A DNA stretch of 64,000 nucleotides from Meconema thalassinum (Eukaryota > Arthropoda > Insecta > Orthoptera > Tettigoniidae): assembly GCA_946902985.2 (NCBI GenBank), contig OX336388.2, positions 295,408,526-295,472,525 on the forward strand, read 5' to 3'. Shown piece after piece: positions 1-10,910 of the stretch (position 1 is its first letter; each line of letters opens with the position of its first letter). The position numbers and the translations under genes were made by a program. The notes beneath the pieces are model-generated. The model was not told where the DNA came from. It ran no database searches and was given only the letters and a program-made list of their open reading frames with translations.

Positions 1-770
1 ACCACAGCGTGGAAGGTCACGGCCCTTCGCTAGAGGGCACGCGTGCACGTCACGTGACGATACAAAGCGAGCAGCAGCATGCATCAATCGTCCAACGCTG
101 TCAGTCGCATTGCAAACAGTGACATGGAGGCGTCAACCGAAGAGCAAAGAGGTGTTTTTCGGTTTCTGACAGCGGAAGGAGTAGGGGGAACGGACATTCA
201 TCGCCGAATGTCACAAGTGTACGGCGAACACTGCATGTCCCTTGCAAGGGTCAAGGCGTGGCACAAGCGCTTCAGGGAAGGACGGGTGTCGTTAGCCGAT
301 GATGCCCGGTCTGGGGCACCCCCCTTGCATTACCGATGACAACGTCCAGTTGGTTCATGCACTCATTACCCAGGACCGCCGATTGACAGTGAACGCCATA
401 GCCACCGTGGTCGCTCCACGACAATGCACGACCTCATACGGCGAACACAGTCGCGGCACTCCTGCAGAAATTCAAATGGGAGGTTCTCGGCCACCCTCCA
501 TACTGTCCAGACCTCTCTCCCTGTGATTACGCCATGTTTGGTCCCCTGAAAAGGGCTCTGCGGGGCCAACTATTCACCTCGGACGCCGACGTCCAGCTGT
601 ACGTGCGGAACTGGTTCACATCGCAGCCCAGGGAATTTTATGACACAGCCATTCACCGCATCGTGTCACAGAGGGACAAGTGCCTCAACAGCCAGGGCCA
701 ATACTTCTAACATACAGGTACTGGTTTCTGTAATTATGCCTCCGGCTCGTTACTTTTTGAACGAACTTTA
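1..770 (+). mobile_element. mariner element, internally deleted copy, 5' end cut by the window
   Basis: The 3' terminus reads as an inverted repeat ending near 770 (GCCTCCGGCTCGTTACTTTT) and matches the ends of the copies at 9449-10275 and 21352-22203. The sequence begins inside the element, so roughly 75 bases of the 5' end are missing. It carries broken transposase sequence (79-710) lacking the middle of the gene. The element is inserted in a Helentron-like repeat, whose sequence resumes at 771. Superfamily assignment comes from the helix-turn-helix start and the HPPY-PDLSPCDY motif near the third catalytic Asp. Confidence 0.85.
79..710 (+). pseudogene. mariner transposase remnant
   Basis: Residues 1-86 from 79 read as the N-terminal mariner helix-turn-helix region (FLTAEGVGGTDIHRRM, then VKAWHKRFREGR). 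The frame breaks near 319 and continues in another frame (CITDDNVQLVHALITQD). After about 410 the central part, including the first catalytic Asp region, is missing. The sequence rejoins at the DNARPHTA-like segment (here degraded) and the HPPY-PDLSPCDY third-Asp motif around 485-530. The reading then follows the usual C-terminal mariner tail to a stop near 710. With the catalytic core deleted and frameshifts present it cannot encode active transposase. Confidence 0.8.
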
Positions 771-904
771 TATTTAGACGGTTCACAATGTCTACGAATC
801 TATTACAGCAATCAAAATGAAATGTTGTATGTTGATAGTGGCAATTAACATAAGTAGGATAAATGAAACTAGGCTTCAGTTCTTCACGGAACTACTTGTT
901 TTTA
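771..904 (-). mobile_element. Helentron-like repeat, 5' end fragment
   Basis: This is the reverse complement of the first ~130 bp of the family seen complete at 6848-8343, ending in the hairpin AGTTC-TTCACG-GAACT next to ACTTGTTT. It is cut by the mariner insertion ending at 770. Confidence 0.7.
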
Positions 905-1142
905 ATGTGCTGTAAGTCTTGCTTTTCTATTCATATTCACTGAGGATGGCCGCAATGTGACTGAAACCAGTGCAATAAAGAAGTACAAATTAATGTTGAC
1001 TTAATGTTTTTAATCTTCAGAACTTATCTACAAGGTTTCAAGCCTGAGAAATGACGATCCCATCAAACCAAACAGTCTCCTTAAAAACAACCCCCTGGCA
1101 CTACTGCCCATGAAGGGCCTTAGCCTACCAAGCCTGCAGATA
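905..1142. other. unassigned spacer
   Basis: No gene seen. At 942-985 there is CTGAGGA followed by TGAAACCAGTG, a spacing like a decayed hammerhead or Penelope-type terminal motif, but helix II does not pair. Confidence 0.3.
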
Positions 1143-1325
1143 GTGGGGTGACGCGTGGTCAGCGCATTGGGTCCCCTCGGCCGTTAATCTTGTTTTTTTC
1201 ATGACCGGGAGGCTGCCTCACTGTTCCAGCCCTCACGTCAGTTTCTAAAATCCTTGACGGACCGAGAATCGAACCCTGGGCCTCCGGGTGAAAGGCAAGC
1301 GCGCTACCCCAACACGACGGTCTCC
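1143..1325 (-). mobile_element. tRNA-derived SINE, family S3
   Basis: On the minus strand it begins with a tRNA-like head whose B box (GGTTCGATTCTCGG) and A-box region correspond to those of the copy at 13218-13450. The body (TGGTCAGCGCAT-GGGTCCC, GGCCGTTAATCTTG) is shared between the two copies. Confidence 0.65.
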
Positions 1326-1534
1326 TTCCCCACACTAATCTATGAAGGTGTAGCTACTTCGTTCACTTAAGCAGTAGGTTTATACTCGTGTTGATGTACT
1401 GAAGGTTTTATTTTAACAGGTTGGATTGCTTCCAACAGGTGGTTCTTCATCAAATCACAGCGCCGAGAATGAAGGGTGAAAGGTCGGTGTAGTTAGAAGG
1501 GGTTTTAAAATCTTCAAACATGCGTGTATATTAA

Positions 1535-2592
1535 ACAAGGAGTTCCGTGAAGAACTATAGAGCCTATTTTCATATATCCTACTTATGTTAATTGCCACTG
1601 TCAACGTACAAAAATTCAGTTTGATTGCTGTAATAGATTCGTAGATATTGAGAACCGACTAAATATTTCGGATGGTCGCCATGTTGGACTTTATATATGT
1701 AGGTCCTGTACTGTTACATGAAGATTATTCAAAATTAAATCGCATGATTACGACACAATAAATAAAAACTTAATTTTAAAATTCACAAAGCCGCCATCTT
1801 GAGGTTATGTAAACAATTGAACTAAATTAGATACCAGTGCATTACAATGTGTATAAACATTTCCTGTACCAGATTTCATTGCGTTTGTAACATTAAATCG
1901 CGAGAAAGGTCTATTTAAAAATTTCAAATTCGCTTGGCCGCCATGTTCGTTTTGTAGTTAACCGGGTTTTGAAAGTCTTATAGATGAACCTCCAGTAGTG
2001 CCCTTTATCTCCGTACAAAATTTCAGGGTGATACCGCTATTAATTTGAGAGATATAGAATGCCGGTGAAATATTTCGCACATCCGCCATCTTGTGGTTAT
2101 GTAAACAATTGAACGAAGTTAGATGTCGGTGCATTACAATGTGTATTATAAACATATACTGTACCAAGTTTTATTGCGTTTGGTTGTTTAAATCGCGAGA
2201 AACGTCTATTTAAAAGTCGCACTTTCGCGTGGCCGCCATGTTGGTTTTGTAGTTACCAGTTTTTCAAAAGTAACATAGGTGAACTTCTAGTAGTTCCCTT
2301 TATCACCGTAAAAATTTCCAGGGTGATGTCGGGAATAGTTTCGGAGATATTGAATGCTGGTGAAATATTTCGCACATCCGCCATGTTGGATTGGTGAGAC
2401 GTAACAAAATTTAAAGGGCACGGTCGGGGTAGTCCGGAATAGTGCTATGAACTTACCGAGTTTCATTGAGCTCGCTCCAGCCGTTTAGAAGTTATTAGGG
2501 ACACACACACACACACCTCACACACACGGACAAAAGGTGATCTCATAAGCCTTTTTTTTTTTTTTCAAATTGAAAATAGGCTAAAAACAATG
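1535..2592 (+). mobile_element. Helentron-like (HINE/DINE-type) non-autonomous repeat
   Basis: Starts with the palindromic AGTTCCGTGAAGAACT followed by GCCTATTTTCATATA, and ends with a CA tract, GGACAAAAGGTGATCTCATA and TTGAAAATAGGCTAAAAA. The near-terminal AGCCTATTTTCA and TGAAAATAGGCT are inverted copies of each other. Between them lie ~290-bp tandem monomers around CCGCCATCTTG-GGTTATGTAAACAATTGAA (about 1785 and 2079). No coding capacity. The architecture matches what is known of Helentron-associated elements; see the empty-site evidence for the copy at 6848-8343. Confidence 0.7.
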
Positions 2593-3839
2593 GCACGTTC
2601 AAAAACGTATGTAATAAAACTAGACTTTGAGCATCTTTGCTCTGCTCATATCTGGCAACACTGTATCTTAACTCTCATCACGACAAGTGATCGTGTAGCA
2701 TGCACAATGCCTCAATAGGGAGTGATGTAATGTGGTACTGCAACCTTCATCTTACTGCATTGATTCACTTCAGTTTCGTCGTTAGGAAATTAATAGGGAG
2801 AGAGACAGACACACGGACATTTGGCTTGAGTAGATCTCGTAAGTGTACTTTACTCTTTGCAAAATTGGAAAGAAGGCTGATGAACGAAATGTTTGCCACA
2901 TATAATATTTGTTTATGAATTAAAACATTAAGAACTAATATACGGTACGTCTAATGTACTATTGTTACTAAGTGACGTATGGCAACGTTTAAAAGCAAGG
3001 CGACGGTAGAGCGATGTAAACAGTGTGACAATCAGTTTGCTCTGATCTTATGTGCAACAACATAACCTCTTTTTACTCTCCAGTGCCTTCGCTCTTATGA
3101 ACCAACCTAGAACAGCAACAAGTGCCCTTGAAGCGAGTGACAAAAGTTTTTTCCCTAACTTTTATACCCTTATCGAACTTTTGTCAAATTTGCCTCTCTC
3201 TGTAGCCAAGGTACCGCCGAACGGAGCTTGAGTTGGTTGAAAACATACTTAAGTAATTCTTCTGAAAAGAGACTCAACGGTCTAGTATTGTTATCTACGT
3301 ATTCACAGAGATATACCGTACATCACTAACGATGGAGTTATAAACCGATTTGGCAATGCTCCAAGAAACCTTGACTTTATATTATAGTGTGAGTTGTAAA
3401 TCAAAACAGTAATATTAATTCTTCCCATGTAAACACTATCAGGTGAGCAAGACGATTGTATTAATAAAAAGTATCATAAAATGGTCTTAGTTGTGTTTGA
3501 CATTTTAACCAAACATAAAGCATCACAACAAATTGGTTGAGAAAGTGATGTCAGATAGCCTTAAAACTCATCATTTTGCTCCAAATTGTACACAAGTTTC
3601 CCGGGAAGGAACCCTGGACCCCCTTTTCTTTGGGGCCTATACCATCCCCCCCTAACCCGCGGTTGGGCAGCCCCCAAAATAAAACTCTATATACGCCCCT
3701 GGAGTTGCGACATGCCTGTTCATTATTGTTATACATATCGACCTGATGGTAAACTTGGTCCGAGGTAAAGCTTGTGGTATGAGATAAATAATAACAATAT
3801 TGTATGGCTTCGGGAGCCGGGTGCAAGCTTTGTTATCTG
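2593..3839. other. unassigned region with two transposon fragments
   Basis: At 2786-2885 there is a degraded Helentron-like 3' end (GACAGACACACGGACATTTG, then GCAAAATTGGAAAGAAGGCTG). At 3600-3712 there is GC-rich sequence ending TATACGCCCCTG. Its reverse complement, CAGGGGCGTATA, looks like a hAT-type terminus, but no second terminus or 8-bp duplication was found. I see nothing else recognisable. Confidence 0.4.
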
Positions 3840-4113
3840 ACGCCCAGAGCTTGGAGCGCTATGAAAGTCAATGAGGTTAGATATCCAAGCTCATTGATAC
3901 TAGAGCGCTTTCTAGTAGAGAAAGGAGGAACTTTTATGTCAGCGGAATCTCGAATCTCGGCCTACTGAATTCAAATGGGTTCTTTAACATGCCAACAACG
4001 TATGACATGCGTGTCGTGATTTTTGTCGACTTAAAAAAATCACTTTCCACGGCCAGGAGCGAACCTGTAAGCTTGGGGTTGGTAGCTCGACACGATAACC
4101 ACTCACCTACCAT
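3840..4113 (-). mobile_element. tRNA-derived SINE, family S6
   Basis: Minus-strand head resembles a tRNA: A-box region GGTGAGTGGTTATCGTG and B box AGGTTCGCTCC near 4050-4110. The body contains a GAGCGCT...AGCGC inverted pair around TTGACTTTC/TTGATACT. Other copies are at 12905-13217 (-) and 39838-39990 (+). Confidence 0.65.
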
Positions 4114-4274
4114 GGAAAGCTGTGGTATGAGATAAAGACAGATAACGAGATGGCCCTTGAAGGCCAGCAGCCATTGGAAATGTCAATAGTGTATCGTGGT
4201 AGCTCAATTACATTGCACCATCTCATATTTCGGGCTGAATGTTGCTTCTTCAGTGATGATGCAGCAATCCACCG

Positions 4275-4375
4275 AGTCGTATTCCTGACATGATGTTCAG
4301 TAAAGAATATGTAGCCAAGGTAACTCTTTGTCCTTACCAAGCAGTGTAATTGAATATTCTTGTGGTAAACGTTAA
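4275..4375 (+). mobile_element. Helentron-like repeat, 5' end fragment
   Basis: GATGTTCAGTAAAGAATATG-TAGCC and the following AACTCTTTGTCC match the 5' end of the copy starting at 23962, then the match is lost. Confidence 0.55.
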
Positions 4376-4544
4376 GAGTTGTACCTCACATAAGACACCT
4401 CGATTCGTTGTAATTCCGCTCTTGCATCCAGGGGATTTTTTTTCTCTAACATTAGAAAATTACGCCCTACCACCATCTCGAATGTAGGAATCGTTGATCT
4501 TGTGCCGTCAGCAGAGAAAGCCCCTTATATGAGACTACAGTCAT

Positions 4545-4672
4545 CATTGTCGGTTGGCTCCTCAGTTTAGGGGCTGCGACAGCGGTCATGTAGCCCCGTG
4601 TACTTTGGGTGTGTGTGTAGAATCTGTCTGATAACCGGTGTTAATTGTAATGACTGAATTAGTGTGTGTTAT
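4545..4672 (-). repeat. inverted copy of the S1 SINE tail
   Basis: Reverse complement of the segment at about 6618-6755 (TTTAGGGGCTGCGAC, AGCCCCGTGTACTTTGGGTG). With that segment it forms ~125-bp inverted flanks around the tandem composite units at 4673-6617. Confidence 0.7.
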
Positions 4673-6617
4673 CTGTTAGGTAGATTTCTTTAGAAAGCTA
4701 ACTATTGCAATGGGTCCCATGTTTCGACTTCCGGAAAATTTCGACATATCTTCGCGTTTCACATCCCCCAGACCCCAAAACCACCGTCAGTTCAAAAGTT
4801 TATATATAATTTATGTATATATATATATATCAGTTTCTTGTGGACACGATAACTGCCGTAATTTTGCACCAATCACTTTGAATTTTTTACAAAATATGTA
4901 TCCCTATAAAATCTCGGTCGAGTTCGTTAATGGGCAAAATCGGTCAAAGGGGGTAAAAAGGGGGGGCTTTTTTTTCGAAAAAGTGAAATATCGCTATAAC
5001 TCTCTTAATACATGAAATATCGAATCCCTTCAAAGTTCATAATATGTGTCGGATAAGTGCCAACAATTTATGTCAAATAAGTTTTTTGATAGCACCAACC
5101 ATTGACCAAAGGGGTGGGAAAAAGTGGGTTTTTCGGGAAACATTAATCATATCTCTGTTAATAGGCACAATATCAAAACCGCACAAAATGGAAAATATTC
5201 CTCCAATAATTACCTAAAACTTTTGTCTGAAAGAATTTTTGATATGACCCACCATTACGCCACGGGGTGAACAAAATGATTTAAATTATAAGAAAATGCC
5301 AAGTGCCAAGAGAGGTTGCCATGACAACTTTACTTTTAATTGATAAGGGATGACCATCAGCAGTTGCTATGACAACGCCACTGCACGAGATCACATTCAG
5401 TTTTCATATGTCAGTGGGAAGCTACTTCGGTATCGGAACTGGTAGCATGCTGAACTTCTATGCCCAAGGTCGCGGGTTCAAACCCGGCTGAAGTCGTCGG
5501 ATTTACTAAGAGCGCTAAAAAACCTGAGTTTGCTTTCCTTCGGAGGGGAAGTTCCAACGTTCGTTGAGAGTTGCTGATTGAGGTGGCATCTAGTAGCCAA
5601 GTTCACAGCTAGGTGTCGTTGACGGCAGTATTTTAGGTAGATTTCATTAGAAAGCTAACTATTGCAATGGGTACCATGTTTCGATTTCCGGAAAATTTCG
5701 ACATATCTTCGCGTTTCACATCCCCCAGACCCCAAAACCACCGTCAGTTCAAAAGTTTATATATAATTTATGTAATATATGTATATATGTATATCAGTTT
5801 CTTGTGGAAACGATAACTGCCGTAATTTTGCACCAATCACTTTGATTTTTTTACCGAATATGTATACCCATAATATCTCGGACGAGTTCGTTACTGGGCT
5901 AAATCGGTCAAAGGGGATGAAAATGGGGGATTTTTTTTTCGAAAAATGAAATATTGCTATAACTCTCTTAATATGTGAAATATCGAATCCGTTCCAAGTT
6001 CATACTATGTGTCGGATAAAGCTCAGAAATTTATGTTTGAAACGTTTTTTGATAGCACCAACCATTGACCAAAGGGGTGGGAAAAAGTGTTTTTTTCGGG
6101 AAACATTAATCATATCTCTGTTAATAGGCACAATATCAAAACCGTACAAAATGGACAATATTCCCCTAATAATTACCTAAAACGTTTGTCTGAAAGAATT
6201 TTTGATATGAGCCACCATTGCGCCAAGGGATGAGAAAAATGATTTCGGAATTATAAGAAAATGCCAAGAGCTATCAGTGGTTGACATGGCAACACTACTA
6301 AATTGATGAGGGATGAGCCATCAGACGTTGCCATGACATCTGACTAAGTGTGAAGCGGCTTCGGTGACGTAACTGGTAGCATGCTGAACTTCTATGCCCA
6401 AGGTCGCGGGTTCAAAGCCGGCCAAAGTCGTCGGATTTTCTAAGAGCGCTAAAAATCCCTCAGTAAGCTTTCCTTTGGAGGGGAAGTTTCAACGTTCGTT
6501 GCGAGTTGCTGATTGAGGTGTCATCTAGTAGCCAAGTTCACAGCTGGGTGGCGTTGATGTTAGTATCTGGTAGCAACATTAGGAACTACTGCTTGAAATT
6601 TAGCGTCGGCATTCCTT
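4673..6617 (+). repeat. composite repeat X, two tandem units of about 957 bp
   Basis: Unit 1 starts at 4673 (TTAGGTAGATTTC) and unit 2 at about 5629 with the same sequence. Each is ~740 bp of AT-rich non-coding sequence (CATCCCCCAGACCCC, ACATTAATCATATCTCTGTT) followed by an S1 SINE head. A third copy is at 27646. There are no credible genes. The reading frames visible in it are short and not conserved between copies. Confidence 0.7.
5416..5628 (+). mobile_element. tRNA-derived SINE, family S1 (head and body)
   Basis: The tRNA-like head is at about 5424-5494, with A-box region AACTGGTAGCATGC and a perfect B box GGTTCAAACCC at 5475-5485, as in a Pol III internal promoter. The body GAGGGGAAGTTCCAACGTTC follows. 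The 3' tail is cut by the start of the next X unit. Confidence 0.75.
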
Positions 6618-6755
6618 ACCTGAATTACAGACTAATACAGCTATCACAATTCACACCGTTTATCAGACAGATTCTACACTCACCCAAAGTACACGGGGTT
6701 ATATGACCGCGTTGTCGCAGCCCCTAAACTGAGGAACCAACCAACATCTCTGCGG
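6355..6755 (+). mobile_element. tRNA-derived SINE, family S1, with tail
   Basis: The head GCTTCGGTGACGTAACTGG and B box GGTTCAAAGCC (one change) are followed by the body. The 3' segment ends in the GGGGCT...AGCCCC hairpin and GAGGAACCAACCAAC. Confidence 0.75.
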
Positions 6756-6847
6756 GAGATATAATTTTGCGTGAAGAAGTAACAGACCGTTACATAGTTA
6801 CACATCAGTGTCGAAACCTTGCATAAGGACAGTGTGACCACAAGTAT

Positions 6848-8343
6848 AACAAGTAGTTCCGTGAAGAACTGTACAGCCTATTTTCATATATCCTGCTCAT
6901 GTTAATTGCCACTATCAACATACAAAATTTCAGTTTAATTGCTGTAACAGATTCGTAGATATTGAGAACCGTCTAAATATTTCAGATGGTCGGCAGGTTG
7001 GATTTTTATTTTTGTACTATTATATTAAGATTATTGTGTAAGAGTGGTATTCAAACTTCAATCGCATGATTAGAACACAAGAAGTAAAAACGAAATTTTA
7101 AAATTACGCACAGCAGCCATCTTGTGATTATGCAAACAATTGAAATAAATTAGATGCCAGTGGATCAACATTTGTGTAAGCATTTAAAACGTGCAACGTT
7201 TCACGGCACTCGGATAGTTAATTCGCGAGAAACGTCCATTTTAATATTTATACTTCGCGTCGCCGCCATGTTGGATTCGTGCTCACCAGGTTACTGAAAG
7301 TCCTATAGGTGAACATATGTTCATAGTCTCTATGAACATAAAAATTTCAGTTTGGTTGCTGTAAAAGATTCATATATATTGAGGACCGTCTAAATATTAC
7401 GGAAGCTTGCTATTTAGGATTGTTATATGTATAGGCCATAGAGTTATGTACCATTCAAGGACAATTATTGCCTAGGTTCGTTATTCAAACTTTCACTTCG
7501 ATCGCATGATTACGACACAAGAAATAAAAACTTAATTTTAAAATTTCGCACAGCCGCCATCTTGAGGTTATGTAAACAATTGAATTAAATTAGATGGCAG
7601 TACATTACAATCTGCAAAATCATTTACTGTACCACATTTCACTGCGCTCAGAGAGTTAACTCACGAGAAAAGTCTATTAAAATATTTCAAATTCGCTTGG
7701 TCACCATGCTCGTTTTGTACTTTACAGGTTTATGAATTATACATAGGTAAACTTGTATCAGTACCCTTTATCACTGTACAAAATTGCAGGGTGATATCTG
7801 TAATAGTTTCGGGGATATAGAATGTCAGTGAAATATTTCGCACAGCCGCCATTTTGAGGTTATGTAAACAATTGAACTAAATTAGACTCCAGTGCATTGC
7901 AATGTGTATAAATATTTGCTGTACCAAGTTTCATTACGTTTGGATAGTTAAATCGCGAGAAAAGTCTATTTAAAAGTCTCCACTTCGCTTGGCCGCCACG
8001 TTGGTTATGTAGTAACCAGGTTTTTGAAAGTTTCATAGGTGAACTTCTAGTAGTACCCTTTATCACCGTACACAATTTCAGGGCGATATCCGTTATAGTT
8101 TCGGAGATACTGAATGCTAGTGAAATATTTCGCACAGCCGCCATGTTGGATTGGTGAGACGTAACAAAATTCGATATGCACAGTCGACGTCGCCGGGAAT
8201 AGTGCTATGAACTTACCGAGTTTCACTGAAATCGCTCCAGCCGTTTAGATTTTATTAGGGACACACACACACACACACACGCACACATGGACAAAAGGTG
8301 ATCTCATAAGCCTATTTTTTCAAAATTGAAAATAGGCTAAAAA
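6848..8343 (+). mobile_element. Helentron-like repeat, complete copy with a matching empty site
   Basis: It begins ACAAGTAGTTCCGTGAAGAA and ends CAAAATTGAAAATAGGCT(A). The 3' end forms a hairpin between AGCCTATTTT and AAAATAGGCT, and the same 12-mer lies inverted near the 5' end. A (CA)n tract lies at about 8261-8283, and 290-bp monomers at 7551 and 7843. The paralogous segment near 28900 reads straight through (AAGTATAAAAATGGAC) without it. This defines the ends and shows no target-site duplication. Lack of duplication plus subterminal inverted motifs fits Helentron-type rolling-circle elements. No transposase is encoded. Confidence 0.75.
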
Positions 8344-8862
8344 TGGACTCCAAATGACAAGAAGGTTACCGTCCCCGTAAGACAATAAAATGTTAAAAAT
8401 ATATTTAAAATGAAGAAAAACAAAGTTAATTAATCTCCAATTATAAAATACTTTCACGCGATAAATGAGGTCTGATCCTTCTACGAAAACCTGCTTATTC
8501 TGCCTATTTTCGCCTATCTCCAAGTTTGTCCGGTGAAATCTACCTCCGCCTTCCGGCGTGCCGAGAGGACTTTTTTAAATTTAAGTACTACTCTACCAGC
8601 GAATTGTTACCGCTGGCGGAAATCGGAACTAATGCACTCCGCCCAGCCACACGCCTGCAATAGACGTGCATTTGTCGCCAGCGACACCTCATCGCGTGTC
8701 ATTCGTGCGCTATGCGGTGTGTTCTCATTGTATGACTTTACGAGAGTCTCCCTCTTGCCCCGCAAGCCGCTCGCTGCAGCCATAACAAGGCGAGATGACG
8801 TAATGTATACACAACAGCTGCGCTCTACGTCTAGCGGTATCACTTCCCTGGTAGGGTAGTAA
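8344..8862. other. right flank of composite X, then unassigned sequence
   Basis: 8344-8575 matches 28905-29137 closely and ends with the hairpin-prone CCGCCTTCCGGCGTGCCGAG followed by a T run. 8576-8862 shows nothing I recognise. Confidence 0.5.
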
Positions 8863-9230
8863 GGACTGCAGACATTGAATTTTTCAAGTAGTTCCTACTT
8901 TTGCCGCCAAACGCCACCATCAACAGCCACTAGTTTGGAACTTGGCTACTAGACGCCACCGCAGTCGGCTCCCGGTGACGAACATAGAAACCTAAGAGCT
9001 TTGTTTAAACTTAACCTGTAATTTAGCTTCACATTGGTGTAATTAGTGGAAGGTTCTTTAACATGCCATCAATCTAAGACATGGGACTGACGGCTTTACT
9101 TCCCTTCCGAAGGTAGGCATACTGAGGGATTTTTAACGCTCTTAAAAATCCGTCGATTTCAGCCGGGTTTGAACCCGCGGTCTTGGGAATAGAAGCTCGG
9201 CATGCTACCAACTACGCCACCGAAGCCACC
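8863..9230 (-). mobile_element. tRNA-derived SINE, family S1
   Basis: The minus-strand head GGCTTCGGTGGCGTAGTTGG starts at 9229, and the B box GGTTCAAACCC is intact. The body with GGAAGTAAAGCC and the ATCTAAGACATGGG segment runs leftwards to about 8863. Flanking sequence 9231-9448 holds nothing recognisable. Confidence 0.8.
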
Positions 9231-9448
9231 AATCATGATTGTAATAAATAGTAGATTGTCCGAGTTGGCGGCTGCGAGCTCTGTACAATGCAAGCCAAGA
9301 TTGAGCATTCTTAAAAGATTTTAGCTAATTGCGCTATTTGATTCTGGGTTTTAATGCCACCATCTTGAATATATGACGAGGCTGTTCTTATGCCTTGGAC
9401 GTATAAAGCCCATGCACGGATCTATTTTAACCCTTAGCACTCGAATTA

Positions 9449-10275
9449 AGGTGCGTTCAAAAAGTAACGAGCCAGAGGCTGTAATGCGAAAACCAGTGAC
9501 GACATGGGCTAATCGTGGCGTGTGTAACGAGGTGTGGTACCGACCAGGGCGTGTAAGGTCACAGCCCGTCGCTAGAGGGCACTCGTGCACGTCACGTGAC
9601 GATACAAAACGAGCAGCAGCTTGCATCAATCGTCCAACCAAGACCAAGACAGTGGGCCATTCGACATGCTTCCTGGTATGGTTGAAGACTGTGGGACACC
9701 CATTGGGCACACACTTTCCGCAAGTGCAGTCGTTCCTTCATGATGGTGTGCACACTTCCGACGCTCAATTCGACCACGGCGGCTATGACGTTCACTGACA
9801 CTCGGCGATCCTGCTTAATGAGTGCATCAACCAGCTGGACGTTGTCATCGGTAATGCAGGGGGTGCCCCAGACCGGGCATCATCGGCTAACGACACCCGT
9901 CCTTCCCTGAAGCGCATGCGCCACGCCTTGACCCTTGCAAGGGACATGCAGTCTTCGGCGTACTCTTGTGACATTCGGCGATGAATGTCCGTTCCCCCTA
10001 CTCCTTCCGCTGTCAGAAACCGAACAACACCTCTTTACTCTTCGATTGATGCCTCCATGTCACTGTTTGCAATGCGACCGGCAGCGTTGGACGATTGATG
10101 CATGCTGCTGCTCGCATTGTATCGTCACGTTACGTTCACGCGTGCCCTCTAGCGACGGGCTGTGACCTTCCACGCTCTGGTCGGAACCACACCTCGTTAC
10201 ATACGCCACGATTAGCCGATGTCGTCACCGGTTTGCGCATTACAGCCTCCGGCTTGCTACTTTTTGAACGCACCT
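9449..10275. mobile_element. fold-back mariner derivative with two 5' ends
   Basis: Both termini are AGGTGCGTTCAAAAAGTA flanked by TA. Both subterminal ~190 bp correspond to the mariner 5' end: plus strand from 9449, minus strand from 10275, each running through GCTAATCGTGGCGTGT to GCATCAATCGTCCAAC. In between, the minus strand carries the transposase start (MSQEYAEDCMSLARVKAW) and, out of frame, VELSVGSVHTIMKERLHLRK, a part missing from the other two mariner copies here. The C-terminal half and the true 3' end are absent. It is non-coding for transposase but could be mobilised through its ends. Confidence 0.8.
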
Positions 10276-10910
10276 TATAGTTGGCCACATAAGTCTGTTA
10301 ATATTTACTTTTCTAGAAATGTATGACCTCCTATTGCTCGCTATCAGTTCTTATTGTAACTGGTCTCATCCAATTGCTCTCTCAATATTTCGTTCGTGAA
10401 AAATATCTGTATTGAAAGAGACTAAACGGATGGTGGGTGAAATCCCGAAGTCAAAATTATGCGGGAATTTCATAAAGTCATAGCGGGTAAACTTGTAGGT
10501 TACCCTGTTAAAGCTGGCATCGTCTGATGCATTGGACCTTTGTTGAACTTCAAATTCTCTGCATATTTTTGAAATACCTAGATATTTACTTCCTGAATCA
10601 GGTTCCGAAAGAAAGTCATATTAACTCCAGTACAAATCATTCACAATGGCGCTAGTGTAGATTTACGTTAGGCCATGTTTTCGCTTTCCACCTGTACACA
10701 CAGTGCCTGATATACGTTTCGCGAATTGCCTGCCCAAAGCACCCTCAGAATTATGTTCAGAAGACCATGCATTTTCTTAACTCTATGCAGATGTTATCCG
10801 AAAATTGCCAGCTTCCGTTGAAACACGTTATTCTCGGTGTCAACATGCCACGTCTTAATGTGGGAAGTCTCTGACACACGAGATTAAAAGGTTAATACTA
10901 ATTTTAGATA
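10276..10910. other. unassigned spacer
   Basis: About 630 bp of ordinary composition. I see no gene, repeat end or tRNA-like structure. Confidence 0.5.

Noticed and set aside
942..985. Hammerhead ribozyme
   Set aside because: CTGAGGA and GAAAC are present but helix II does not pair and the cleavage triplet is missing.
3600..3712. Complete hAT element
   Set aside because: Only one terminus-like end (CAGGGGCGTATA, minus) found; no partner end or 8-bp duplication.
5424..5494. Functional tRNA gene
   Set aside because: B box is good but acceptor and D-arm pairing is poor, and the same sequence heads at least eight dispersed SINE copies.
8533..8859. 108-codon plus-strand frame
   Set aside because: Begins in the flank of a dispersed repeat, overlaps an opposite frame, and has no recognisable feature.
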